NCBI GenBank assembly: GCA_945957395.1
Contig: CAMFKE010000009.1
Coordinates: 1-64,000 of the forward strand
Length of the DNA: 64,000 nt
Source of the DNA: an uncultured Opitutia bacterium
Lineage (GTDB): Bacteria > Verrucomicrobiota > Verrucomicrobiia > Opitutales > UBA953
Direction of reading: 5' to 3'
The notes under the pieces were generated by a model. That model worked only from the letters and a program-made list of their open reading frames with translations, was not told the DNA's origin and searched no databases. Shown here in pieces: positions 18,128 through 26,511 of this stretch (position 1 is its first letter; the number at the start of each line of letters is the position of its first letter). Both the position numbers and the translations under genes were made by a program.

Positions 18128-19141
18128 TTATTCGCGGTAGCCCTTGGGGTTCTGTTCCTGCCAGCGCCAGGAGTCGGCGATCATGTCCTGCAGGTCGTAC
18201 TTGGCCTTCCACTTCAGGACCTTCTCGGCGTAGGCGGGGTTGCCGACCACATTGGCCACATCGCCCGGGCGGCGGGGGCCGACCACGGCGGGGATGGCCT
18301 TGCCGGAGACCTTGCGGAAGGTCTCGACCACTTCCTTCACGGAGTAGCCGCGACCGGTTCCGACATTCGGGTTGATCACGCAGGGTTCGTTCCAGATGGC
18401 CTTCAATGCGGCCACATGGGCGTCGGCGAGGTCGAGCACATGGATGTAGTCGCGCACGCCGGAGCCGTCCGGAGTGGGCCAGTCGCCACCGAAGATGGTG
18501 ACCTTTTCGCGCATGCCGACGGCCACCTGGGCGACGAAGGGCACGAGGTTGTTCGGGGTGCCGACGGGGTCTTCGCCGATGCGGCCGGACTTGTGGGCGC
18601 CGACGGGGTTGAAGTAACGCAGGCTGGCGAGGTGCCACTTCTCGGCGCGGGCGGTGTCGGCGAGAATCTGCTCCATCATGGCCTTGGTCTGGCCGTAGGG
18701 GTTGGTGGCCTTGATGGGCTCGTCTTCGGTGACGGGCACCTTGAGCGGGTCGCCGTACACGGTGGCGGAGGACGAGAACACGATGCGCTTCACGCCGTGC
18801 TTCTTCATCGCCTTGGCCAGCTCGATGGAGCCGTTGATGTTGTTTTCGTAGTAGCGCAGCGGCTGCGCCACGGATTCGCCGACGGCCTTGAGCGCGGCGA
18901 AGTGGATGACGGCGTCAAACGGGCCGTACTTGGTGAAGGCTTCGTCGACGGCCTTGGCGTCGCACAGGTCGGCCTTGACGAAGGGAATCTTCTTGCCGGC
19001 GAGTTCCTCGGTGCGGGCGAGGGCGACGGGGCTGGAGTTGCAGAAGTTGTCGAGGATGACGACTTCGTAGCCGGAAGCCAGAAGGGCGAGAGTGGTGTGG
19101 GAGCCGATGTAGCCGGCGCCGCCGGTGACGAGTACGCGCAT
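18128..19141 (-). CDS. galE: UDP-glucose 4-epimerase (GalE)
   Basis: The 337-residue product interconverts UDP-glucose and UDP-galactose with tightly bound NAD. It is an extended short-chain dehydrogenase with GGAGYIGSH at residues 7-15, the LDNFCNSS segment, HFAALKAVGESV, the catalytic FSSSATVYG and NPYGQTK (Tyr-X3-Lys), and RYFNPVGAH. GSGVRDYIHVLDLADAHVAAL is the usual substrate-side motif. It is a single-gene unit with no other galactose genes nearby, so a role in surface polysaccharide precursors is likely. Confidence 0.96.
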   Translation of the reverse strand: MRVLVTGGAGYIGSHTTLALLASGYEVVILDNFCNSSPVALARTEELAGKKIPFVKADLCDAKAVDEAFTKYGPFDAVIHFAALKAVGESVAQPLRYYENNINGSIELAKAMKKHGVKRIVFSSSATVYGDPLKVPVTEDEPIKATNPYGQTKAMMEQILADTARAEKWHLASLRYFNPVGAHKSGRIGEDPVGTPNNLVPFVAQVAVGMREKVTIFGGDWPTPDGSGVRDYIHVLDLADAHVAALKAIWNEPCVINPNVGTGRGYSVKEVVETFRKVSGKAIPAVVGPRRPGDVANVVGNPAYAEKVLKWKAKYDLQDMIADSWRWQEQNPKGYRE

Positions 19142-19295
19142 GGTGGTATAGCGGTGGTTTAAAAAACGGAGTGGAAGCCACCTTGGTGCCCCATGCCGCC
19201 CGTGCGCGCAAGCGCGATGTCGGCCTGCGCCGCCCCGATATTAGCGGAGCTGGCGGAGTGCCGGGCATTCGCGAATGCCCGTCGTCGGGCGCGAA

Positions 19296-19571
19296 TCACG
19301 CGGCCATATCGGAGGAAACCTCCAAGGGCTGGGGCCGTTCGATCCGCCCGCCCTTCGAAATCTCAAACAAACGCTCCTCTTCAACATGCCAGGAGTCGAC
19401 GAGGAGGTAGACATCGCGCGTCTTGGAATAACCGACGAAATCAAATCCCATGTAGGCGCGGTCATACGGCTTGCCGCCAAAATCACCGGGGGAACGGGCG
19501 GCACCGAAGAGTTCGAAATCCATATAGGAGGAATCTCGTCCCAGCTTCAGAAGTAGGTGCGACTTGGTCAT
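19296..19571 (-). CDS. Small protein of unknown function (91 residues)
   Basis: I do not recognise this protein. The 91-residue frame has balanced composition and reads like a genuine globular domain (MTKSHLLLKLGRDSSYMDFE, then YDRAYMGFDFVGYSKTRDVY), unlike the Arg/Ala/Pro-rich noise of other frames. Codon use is less G/C-biased than in neighbouring genes. There is no signal peptide or membrane segment. It lies in a stretch (about 19,300-19,860) with lower GC than its surroundings, which hints at acquisition. No terminator follows before galE. Confidence 0.55.
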   Translation of the reverse strand: MTKSHLLLKLGRDSSYMDFELFGAARSPGDFGGKPYDRAYMGFDFVGYSKTRDVYLLVDSWHVEEERLFEISKGGRIERPQPLEVSSDMAA

Positions 19572-19861
19572 TCGGGGTGGTCAGTGGAGGTGCGGGCTTG
19601 AAAACCGCAGGCGTTCACGCGTCGCCCCAGGATTCTCAAACCCGGCCCCGCAAAAGGGCTTAAGCAAACGGTGACATGTGTCGCCCAAACCGCAACAGGG
19701 GTATTACCACCGGATTGCCCTTTACCTAAGCGTAACGAATGCAGCGCCATCACTGCATCAGAAACGCTAACGCCAAAGCACCCGGCGGGCATGAAGGCCG
19801 GAACGAGCGGGGCGGCGAACCTCGACCTTCATTCCGAACTCAGGCCGGCCATGCCCCCCGG
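19572..19861. other. Non-coding stretch of lower GC, no supported gene
   Basis: This 290-base interval between two minus-strand genes of unknown function holds short open frames on both strands (for example 19568-19792 minus and 19671-19868 plus). None has a convincing protein-like composition. Base composition is closer to balanced around 19,660-19,790. No terminator, tRNA or word-repeat element is seen. Confidence 0.4.
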
Positions 19862-20746
19862 TCACTGATGACGGCCCGCCAGGCTTTCGATTTTCTGGCG
19901 GGCGGTCTCGACCTCCCGCAACGCGCGCACGATGGCCTCGGCGCGCGACTTCAGGTCGGCTTCGCGCCGGAACAGGTCGATTTCACGCGACTCCAGCTCT
20001 TCATTGAGCCGCATGGCCTCCTGCCGCAACTCATCCCGTTCCTTGCCCGTGCGCTCGACATGCTCAGCCACCTCCCGCTCGCGTTCGGCCAACGCCTGCT
20101 CGCGACGGACCACCTCGGCCTCTCGCTCGGCCAGGTTGCGCTCGATGTCCTGCAGACTCTTGGCGAGCATCGCGGCGAGCGACCCCGCCTCCGCGGGAGC
20201 AGAGGCTCCTGCGGAAACATTGGTCGCGGCGGGCGGCTGCGGCGGCAACGCCGGCTTGGCCGGGGCTTTTGTGACCGGAGGCGGCAACGGGGCGCGCGGC
20301 GAAACAAAGTGCATCGAGCCGCTCGCAGCAGGTACCGGCTCAGGCTCCTCCACCGGCTCCGATTTCTCGTCGGCCTTGGCGGGCGTCTCGACAAAACCTT
20401 CAGGGGGCGCGGACAGCGGCGCCAGCGACACGGGCAGCGCGGTGACCGGGAGCCCCTTGGGCAAGGCGTAGGGAGGGCATTGCGCGCACGGCACGATGTA
20501 GCGCGCGGAAAGTCCGGCGGGACCGTTCGCCAAGGCCTGCTTCAGGTCGTGCAGGGCGGCGCCGGGCCCGACCTCCAGGATCACGACATAACGCTCCTGC
20601 TCGTCGCAAAACAGGACCAGCAAATGATTGCCGGGATTGTCGCACTGAGCGCGCAAAAGCGCGTGGCCCCTGCGTTCGACGGCGGACAAAAAGCCTTCGC
20701 GCTCGATGACGCGCAGGTTCCTCGGAAGCTGTAAGGGCGCTTTCAT
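19862..20746 (-). CDS. Unknown protein with N-terminal cysteine-pair domain and C-terminal coiled coil
   Basis: I do not recognise the family of this 294-residue protein. Residues 1-95 form a compact domain with strands such as HLLVLFCDEQERYVVILEVGPG and a CAQCPPY pair near 87-93 that could bind metal. Residues about 105-180 are a Pro/Ala-rich linker. From about 185 to the end runs a long charged coiled coil (AKSLQDIERNLAEREAEVVR and following heptads). No membrane segment or signal is visible. It stands alone on the minus strand, divergent from the pyrophosphatase gene. Confidence 0.75.
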   Translation of the reverse strand: MKAPLQLPRNLRVIEREGFLSAVERRGHALLRAQCDNPGNHLLVLFCDEQERYVVILEVGPGAALHDLKQALANGPAGLSARYIVPCAQCPPYALPKGLPVTALPVSLAPLSAPPEGFVETPAKADEKSEPVEEPEPVPAASGSMHFVSPRAPLPPPVTKAPAKPALPPQPPAATNVSAGASAPAEAGSLAAMLAKSLQDIERNLAEREAEVVRREQALAEREREVAEHVERTGKERDELRQEAMRLNEELESREIDLFRREADLKSRAEAIVRALREVETARQKIESLAGRHQ

Positions 20747-20964
20747 GAAGCTTTTCTACAAATGCCACCCGGGGATTCCAAGCCTCGGTTCATGGCTTTT
20801 TTTAAAACCAACAAAACCCGACCGTTTCGCCCCGAAATCACGCCGGCGGAGACGCCGCGGCCCCGCAGCCGGACAACTCAGGAAGCCACCATAAGAAAGG
20901 CTTTGCCGTTGAATAAGCCCCACGGGAGGGCCAGCATCGCCACGCTTTTCCGCTATCCTCGAAA

Positions 20965-22626
20965 ATGGACGCCCCCACTTATATCATCGGCCACAAAAAC
21001 CCCGACGCCGACGCCATCTGCTCCGCCATCGCCTATGCGGCCTTCAAGGACGCCCTGGGCATCCCCGGGCACATCCCCGCCCGCTGCGGCAACTCCAACG
21101 CCCGCATCGACGCCATCCTCGACCGCTTCGGCGTCCCCCTGCCCATGTTTCTGGGCGATGTCACGCCGCGCGCGCGCGACATCATGCGACGCGACATCTT
21201 CTCGGTCAAAACCTCCGGCACTTGCTCCGAGGCGCTGGAGATATTCGACACGCACAATGTCCGCATGCTGCCGGTCATAGGCGACGACGCCAGGCTCGCC
21301 GGACAGGTCAGCATCTTCGATTTGGGCGACTATTTCATCCCGCGAGCCTCCTCCCCCAAGAAGCTGCGCCATGTGCACGCCTCGGTCGCCGACATCGTGC
21401 GCGCCATCAACGGCCTGCCGCTCACCGGGTGCGACAACGACGAGATCGCGGAACTCTATGTGCGCGTGGGCGCCATGGATGTTAACACCTTCGACAAAAC
21501 CCCCACCGCCCGCGGCATCCCGCCCGCGCAGACGGTCATCGTGGTGGGCGACCGCGCCGATGTGCAGCGGCGCGCCATCGAGATGGGCGTGCGCATGATC
21601 GTGGTCACCGGCGGCCTCCCGGTCACCGACGACATCCTCGGTTTCGCCGCCGAGCGCGGCGTGGCGGTCGCCGGGTGCCCGATGGACAGCGCGACCACCG
21701 CTTGGGTGATCCGTGCGGCCGCCCGCATCGACACTCTCATCGCCAAAGTCGACCTGACCTTTTCGCCCACCGAAAAGCTGTCCGGACTGAGACGCCGCCT
21801 GGCCAACGAGCCGGACCTCGTGAACTGCGTGGTCGACGAGGAGAACCGCGTGCTCGGAGTGTTCACCAAGTCCGACCTGCTCAACCCGGTGAAAACACGG
21901 CTCGTGCTGGTCGACCACAACGAGCTTTCGCAGGCCGTGGACGGGGCGGGCGAGGTGAACATCAGCGAGGTGGTCGACCACCACAGGCTGGGCAACCCGC
22001 CCACGCATTCACCCATCCTTTTCATCAACAGGCCCGTCGGCTCCACCTGCACCATCGTGGCCGACTTCTACCGCATGCACGGGCTTCGCCCCTCGCCCGC
22101 CATCGCCGGCATCATGATGTCCGGACTCATCTCCGACACGCTGCTGCTGCGCAGCCCCACCACCACGGACACGGACGCCGAGTTGCTCGACTGGCTCTCC
22201 GGCATCGCCGGAGTGAAGCCCGCGGAACTCTCCGAGGTGATTTTCAACGCCGGCAGCGTGCTGCTCTCCGGCACCCCCGCCGGCGCCGTCCGCAGCGACT
22301 GCAAACACTACGAGGAATGCGGCCGCACCTTCTCCGTCTCGCAGATCGAGGAACTCGGATTCGATGTGTTCTTCGAGAAATCCGACGCCCTGCTGGCGGC
22401 GCTGGAGGCCTACCGCGCCGAACACGCCCTGCATTTTTCGGCCCTGCTGGTCACCGACATCAACACCCAGAACTCGCTGCTCCTCGTCAAGGGAGCGCGC
22501 GATGTGCTCGACTCCATCTCCTACGCCTCGCGCGAACCCGAGATTTTCGACCTGCCCGGCATCGTCTCGCGCAAAAAGCAGCTCATCCCCTACCTTTCGG
22601 GAATCCTCGCGCCGAAGGGCCGCTGA
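20965..22626 (+). CDS. ppaC: Manganese-dependent inorganic pyrophosphatase with CBS and DRTGG domains
   Basis: The 553-residue product is a family II pyrophosphatase of the DHH superfamily. The N-terminal GHKNPDADAICSAIAYA carries metal ligands. It is interrupted by a CBS domain (about 68-130), a DRTGG-like segment (about 145-240) and a second CBS repeat (about 243-305). The catalytic part then resumes with VLVDHNELSQ, VVDHHRLG and RPVGSTCTIVADFY, followed by the DHHA2 domain. In characterised CBS-type enzymes adenine nucleotides bind these inserts and regulate activity, and the same is inferred here. It removes pyrophosphate made in biosynthesis. Confidence 0.94.
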   Translation: MDAPTYIIGHKNPDADAICSAIAYAAFKDALGIPGHIPARCGNSNARIDAILDRFGVPLPMFLGDVTPRARDIMRRDIFSVKTSGTCSEALEIFDTHNVRMLPVIGDDARLAGQVSIFDLGDYFIPRASSPKKLRHVHASVADIVRAINGLPLTGCDNDEIAELYVRVGAMDVNTFDKTPTARGIPPAQTVIVVGDRADVQRRAIEMGVRMIVVTGGLPVTDDILGFAAERGVAVAGCPMDSATTAWVIRAAARIDTLIAKVDLTFSPTEKLSGLRRRLANEPDLVNCVVDEENRVLGVFTKSDLLNPVKTRLVLVDHNELSQAVDGAGEVNISEVVDHHRLGNPPTHSPILFINRPVGSTCTIVADFYRMHGLRPSPAIAGIMMSGLISDTLLLRSPTTTDTDAELLDWLSGIAGVKPAELSEVIFNAGSVLLSGTPAGAVRSDCKHYEECGRTFSVSQIEELGFDVFFEKSDALLAALEAYRAEHALHFSALLVTDINTQNSLLLVKGARDVLDSISYASREPEIFDLPGIVSRKKQLIPYLSGILAPKGR

Positions 22627-22707
22627 CGCCCGCGGGCATCTCCCGTCTCGCGTTTTCCGAATCCCCGGACACTTCGCATCACTCCAACCCTAACAATCGC
22701 GCCCCAC

Positions 22708-23190
22708 ATGCCCTCCCTCAACGCCGCCCAAAAGCAGCAGGTCGCCACCTGGGTGAACGAAGGCCTCTCACTTTCCGATGTGCAGAAGCGCCTCTCTTCC
22801 GAATTCGGCATCTCCATGACTTACATGGATGTGCGCTTCCTCGTCGACGACCTCGACCTCACGCTCGCCGACAAGACGCCCCCCGAGCCCCCGGCTGCGC
22901 CCGCCGCCGACGCGCCCGAGCAGGGCAACACCGCCCCGACTCCGGCGCCCGCCGACCCCGCCGCGCCCGCCGCGGGCTCCGTCAAGGTGACGGTGGACCC
23001 CATCCAGCGCCCCGGCGTGCTGGTGGGCGGCTCGGTCAGCTTCTCCGACGGGCAGACCGCCCAATGGATGATGGACGAATCCGGCCGACTCGGCTTCGTG
23101 CCGCCCTTCCCCGGATACAAGCCGGCGCCCGCCGATGTGCAGCAGTTCCAGACCGCCCTCGACGCGGAACTGCGCAAACTGGGATTCTGA
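22708..23190 (+). CDS. Unknown two-domain protein with Pro/Ala linker
   Basis: I do not recognise a named family for this 160-residue protein. Residues 1-50 (LNAAQKQQVATWVNEGLSLS, SDVQKRLSSEFGISMTYMD) resemble a helix-turn-helix-like segment. Residues about 55-90 are a Pro/Ala linker. Residues 90-160 form a beta-rich domain (VKVTVDPIQRPGVLVGGSVS, WMMDESGRLGFVPPFPGYKP). No export signal is present. It follows the pyrophosphatase by 81 bases in the same direction and may be co-transcribed. A hairpin with a T-tract follows. Confidence 0.75.
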   Translation: MPSLNAAQKQQVATWVNEGLSLSDVQKRLSSEFGISMTYMDVRFLVDDLDLTLADKTPPEPPAAPAADAPEQGNTAPTPAPADPAAPAAGSVKVTVDPIQRPGVLVGGSVSFSDGQTAQWMMDESGRLGFVPPFPGYKPAPADVQQFQTALDAELRKLGF

Positions 23191-23210
23191 AACACCCCCA
23201 TTCCTCTCGA

Positions 23211-23239
23211 CGGCGCGGGTAACCCCGGGCCGTTTTTTT
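23211..23239 (+). terminator. Probable terminator after the 160-residue unknown gene
   Basis: An imperfect GC-rich hairpin (CGGCGCGGG with CCCCGGGCCG) is followed by seven T at 23233-23239. Confidence 0.6.
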
Positions 23240-23354
23240 GCGCCCGGTGCAAAATGCCTCGTCACCTCGCGCTCCAGCGAACAAGAAAATGGGGCGGCGC
23301 CGGACGCCCTATCGGCGAAACACCCCGCTCGCCGCTCGCAACCCCGACCACCCC

Positions 23355-23867
23355 ATGAAATCCATCATCATCGCCGTGATCGTCCTCGCCCTGTGCGCCT
23401 ACGGCTTCCACTCCCGCCTCACCGACGGCGAAGCCAAAATAGCCGCCGCCGAATCGCGCACCAAACGCGCCAACGACGAGAAAGCCTCGCTCGAACGCGA
23501 TATCGCCGCCGTCGAAGCGAAAATCACGACCGCCCGGGCCACCCTCGAATCGCTCAAAAAATCCCTCGCCGAGACCGCCCGGACGGCGCCCGAAAAGGCC
23601 CTGACCGAAGCCTTGGCGCCCCTGCAGAAGGAGCTTGAGGCGAAGACGGCGGAACTTTCCGCCGAGCTCGAAAAGGCCGCCGCCGCCGGCAAGCCGCCCG
23701 AGGAACTCGCCGCCAGCCTCAAGGAGGCCCGGCTGAAAATGGACGAGCTGCAGGCCAAGATGGCGAAGCTCACCGCCGAATTGCCCGCACTCCTCAAGTA
23801 CAAGGCGGCCGAGGAAGCCGCCGCGCTCAAGACCCCGACGAGCAAAACCCGCATCAACCGACTCTAA
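23355..23867 (+). CDS. Membrane-anchored coiled-coil protein of unknown function
   Basis: The 170-residue product has one N-terminal hydrophobic helix (SIIIAVIVLALCAYGF) and then an almost continuous charged coiled coil rich in Ala, Glu and Lys to the C-terminus. There is no lipobox. The start is the ATG at 23355 (MKSII). Upstream in-frame codons encode an unlikely Arg-rich leader. It is followed 20 bases later by a gene for a second protein with one membrane helix and a coiled coil, so the two are probably one operon. Function is not identifiable. Confidence 0.75.
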   Translation: MKSIIIAVIVLALCAYGFHSRLTDGEAKIAAAESRTKRANDEKASLERDIAAVEAKITTARATLESLKKSLAETARTAPEKALTEALAPLQKELEAKTAELSAELEKAAAAGKPPEELAASLKEARLKMDELQAKMAKLTAELPALLKYKAAEEAAALKTPTSKTRINRL

Positions 23868-23887
23868 CTCCCCGGGAGCCCAAGACC

Positions 23888-24553
23888 ATGAGCGACAACC
23901 AGCCCGACGCCCCCAAACCCGACTCCCCCAAGCCGACCCTGCGCATGCGCAAGGACGACGCCCCGCCCGCGTTCCAACCCGTCGAGACCCCCGACCGGCC
24001 GGCGCCCGTCATCTCCCATTACAAGCCCGTCAAGCCCGCCTCTTCCGCCTTCAACATCCTTCCCCTGCTCGCCCCCCTGCTGGTGACCGCGGCGATAGGC
24101 GGCCTCGCCTACTTCGGCTACACCAAGGTGTCCGAACAGAACGCGCGCATCACCCAAGCCCAGACGGCCGCCACCGAGGCGGAAGCCGCGCGCGAATCCA
24201 CCCGCCGCATGCTCTCCGACAAGGAGTCGGCCGGCCGCGAAGTCGAACGGGCCTGCGCCGCAACCGAACGCGACATCGAAAGCGAAAAGGTGAAGGCCGT
24301 GAACGAGGCGCCAGGACGCGCCGAGGCCGAACTCCGCCCCAAGATCGACGAAGTCATCCGCAAGATCGACGCCGCCAAAAACGGCATGGCCGAAGCCGAC
24401 CGCACCGCGGAAAGCCAGGCGCGCGAAGCGGTCTACACCGCACAGCGACAGGTCGCCGAGCTCGAGCCCAAGGTGGCCGAGCTCGAAAGGCAGGTCGCCG
24501 ACCTCAAGACCTGGCTCAACGCCAACAACAAGACACTGCATCCGAAGTTCTGA
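23888..24553 (+). CDS. Single-span membrane coiled-coil protein of unknown function
   Basis: The 221-residue product has a Pro-rich, probably cytoplasmic N-terminus (1-50), a membrane helix at about 55-77 (ILPLLAPLLVTAAIGGLAYF) and a long coiled coil from about 80 to 210 (ARITQAQTAATEAEAAREST, AELEPKVAELERQVADLKTW). The topology resembles bitopic envelope spacers or scaffold proteins. Its gene starts 20 bases after the preceding coiled-coil gene and is followed by a strong terminator, which supports a two-gene operon. Confidence 0.75.
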   Translation: MSDNQPDAPKPDSPKPTLRMRKDDAPPAFQPVETPDRPAPVISHYKPVKPASSAFNILPLLAPLLVTAAIGGLAYFGYTKVSEQNARITQAQTAATEAEAARESTRRMLSDKESAGREVERACAATERDIESEKVKAVNEAPGRAEAELRPKIDEVIRKIDAAKNGMAEADRTAESQAREAVYTAQRQVAELEPKVAELERQVADLKTWLNANNKTLHPKF

Positions 24554-24556
24554 TAC

Positions 24557-24607
24557 GAAACACGGAAATAACGACGAAGCCCCGCCAACCGGCGGGGCTT
24601 CCGTGTT
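24557..24607. terminator. Bidirectional terminator before rlmN
   Basis: AAGCCCCGCC (24577-24586) pairs perfectly with GGCGGGGCTT (24591-24600) around AACC. Outer ACACGGAA/TTCCGTGT arms can extend the stem. It lies between convergent genes. Confidence 0.85.
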
Positions 24608-24639
24608 ATCAGCACCCGGCGATGCGGGACGCCGACAGG

Positions 24640-25770
24640 CTAACCCGCGGCGGGCTGCGCGGCGCGCAGTTCCTTCTCCGTCTTGAGGCGCAACTGGCCG
24701 CAGGCGGCGTCGATGTCGTGGCCCTTCTCCCGGCGAAGCGTGGCGGAGACGCGGCGGTCCTTGAGCTCCTTGAGGAACCGGTCCTGGCGCGTGATGCTGG
24801 GGCGCTCCCACGGGAGGCCCTCGACCTTGTTGTACGGGATGAGGTTCACATGCGCATGCAGGTCGTTGGCGATGCCGGCGAGCGCGCGCGCCTGGTCGAG
24901 CGAGTCGTTCACGTCCTTGATGAGGATGAACTCGAGCGTGAGCATGCGCCCGTGCTTCTTGGCGAACTCCTTGCAGGCCGGGAGCAGCTTCTCGAGCGGG
25001 TAGGCCCGGTTCACCGGCATGATCTGCTCGCGCACCTCGTTGGTCGCGCCGTGCAGGGAGATGGCGAGACGGAAGCCCAGCGGCTCGTCGGCGAGCTTGA
25101 GGATTTTGGGCACCACGCCGGAAGTGGAGATGGTCACGCGGCGCGCGCCGAAGTTCAGGCCCCAGTCGGCGTTGAGCGTGCGCAGGGCGTCCATGAGCGC
25201 CTCGTAGTTGGCCATGGGTTCGCCCATGCCCATCACCACGATGTTGTCGAACGACGCCAGCCCCGCGGCCGCCTTGTCCGGGGCGTGCTCGTCCTCAAGC
25301 CGGCACACATGCAGGATCTGCGCGACGATCTCGCCGGCGCTGAGGTTGCGCTTGAGGCCCTCGAGCCCGGAGGCGCAGAACTTGCACCCCATGGCGCAGC
25401 CGACCTGCGTGGAGATGCAGATGGTCTTGCGCGAGTGATCCAGGCCCACGCCCTCCTGCGGCGCGCGGATGATGACGGTCTCGATGAGCGAACCGTCGCG
25501 CAGGCGCTGGAGCAGCTTGCTCGTCACATCGTTGGAGCGCTTGTTCAGGATGAGCTCGTTGGCCGAGAAATCGAAGGTCTCGCCCAGCCACGCGCGCAGC
25601 TTGGCGGACAGGTTCGTCATCACCTCCGGCGATGCGGCGCGGCGCTTGTACACCCACTCCAGAATCTGACCCGCGCGGAAGGCGGATTCGCCGATCAGCG
25701 CGAGGCGCGCGACGAGCGATTCCTTGGTTTCGCCGTGGATGGGCGGTTTCTCGGGGGTGAAGGTGGCCAT
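24640..25770 (-). CDS. rlmN: Dual-specificity RNA methyltransferase RlmN
   Basis: The 376-residue product is a radical SAM enzyme that methylates C2 of A2503 in 23S rRNA and A37 in some tRNAs. The iron-sulfur motif CAMGCKFC has C125, C129 and C132. Family features include STQVGCAMGCKFCASG, NIVVMGMGEPMANY, VTISTSGVVPKI and LAISLHGATNEVREQIMPVN. The C-terminal Cys in HDIDAACGQL is the expected methyl-carrying residue partner. The length matches the family. It is convergent with the coiled-coil operon and divergent from the BFN-domain gene. Confidence 0.96.
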   Translation of the reverse strand: MATFTPEKPPIHGETKESLVARLALIGESAFRAGQILEWVYKRRAASPEVMTNLSAKLRAWLGETFDFSANELILNKRSNDVTSKLLQRLRDGSLIETVIIRAPQEGVGLDHSRKTICISTQVGCAMGCKFCASGLEGLKRNLSAGEIVAQILHVCRLEDEHAPDKAAAGLASFDNIVVMGMGEPMANYEALMDALRTLNADWGLNFGARRVTISTSGVVPKILKLADEPLGFRLAISLHGATNEVREQIMPVNRAYPLEKLLPACKEFAKKHGRMLTLEFILIKDVNDSLDQARALAGIANDLHAHVNLIPYNKVEGLPWERPSITRQDRFLKELKDRRVSATLRREKGHDIDAACGQLRLKTEKELRAAQPAAG

Positions 25771-25991
25771 GGGTTCGCGCGCGAATGAGGCGCGCCCGAA
25801 CGAAAAGGCAAGCGCCGCAGCCCGAAGACTTCGGCGCCGACAGGTTCTCCCTCAGCAAATTCGCGCTCGTCGGGAGCGCGCCAAACCCAGGCCGGTCCAT
25901 TTGAGAATTTTGCGTCTTTTTGCGCCCAGCCGCCCCCTCCAAACCGCCTGAAATGTTGCCGCCGGGGCCGCACTCTGAAATCCTGGACGAC

Positions 25992-26432
25992 ATGGAAATC
26001 GTCCCCATCGAGCTGAAGATTCTCGTCCCGACCCCCAACGGCACCGCCATCTTCGTGGGCAACGACGAGAAGGTCTTTGTCATCTATGTGGATAACGCCG
26101 CCGGAACGACGCTGGCCGACACGCTCGCGGGCGTGGACAAGGAGCGCCCGATGACGCACGACCTCATCGGCCACATCTTCACCGGCTTCGGCGTCGGCGT
26201 GGAACGCGTGGTGATCAACCACGCCGACAACGGCATCTTCCACGCCAGACTCATCCTCTCCATGCGCAACGAAATCGGCACGAAGCTCGTGGAGCTCGAC
26301 GCGCGCCCTTCGGACGCCTTCATCCTGGCCGTCCGTGACAAGAAGCCCCTGTTCGTGACCCGTGAGGTCTTCGAGGCGCTCGAGGACATGAGCGAGGTCC
26401 TGCGCAAAATCACGGAGCAGCAGAAGCCCTGA
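25992..26432 (+). CDS. Bifunctional nuclease (BFN/DUF151) domain protein
   Basis: The 146-residue product matches the BFN/DUF151 domain: EIVPIELKILVPTPNGTAIFV, then HDLIGHIFTGFGVGVERVVI, HARLILSMRNEIGTKLVELDARPSDAFILAV and a final helix. Most bacterial members are uncharacterised. DNase/RNase activity was reported for some plant members, so the name does not prove nuclease function here. I chose the ATG at 25992. Earlier in-frame ATGs would add a Pro-rich leader. It is a single gene, followed by a bidirectional terminator shared with convergent dxs. Confidence 0.88.
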   Translation: MEIVPIELKILVPTPNGTAIFVGNDEKVFVIYVDNAAGTTLADTLAGVDKERPMTHDLIGHIFTGFGVGVERVVINHADNGIFHARLILSMRNEIGTKLVELDARPSDAFILAVRDKKPLFVTREVFEALEDMSEVLRKITEQQKP

Positions 26433-26448
26433 CGGGCCGCGCCGCTGT

Positions 26449-26492
26449 CGGAAAATGAAAACGCCGCCGGAGCATCTCCGGCGGCGTTTTCG
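26449..26492. terminator. Bidirectional terminator between BFN gene and dxs
   Basis: A perfect 11-bp stem, ACGCCGCCGGA (26461-26471) with TCCGGCGGCGT (26477-26487), has A-rich and T-rich flanks on the two sides. Confidence 0.88.
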
Positions 26493-26511
26493 TTTCCCTC
26501 GGCTGTTCGTC

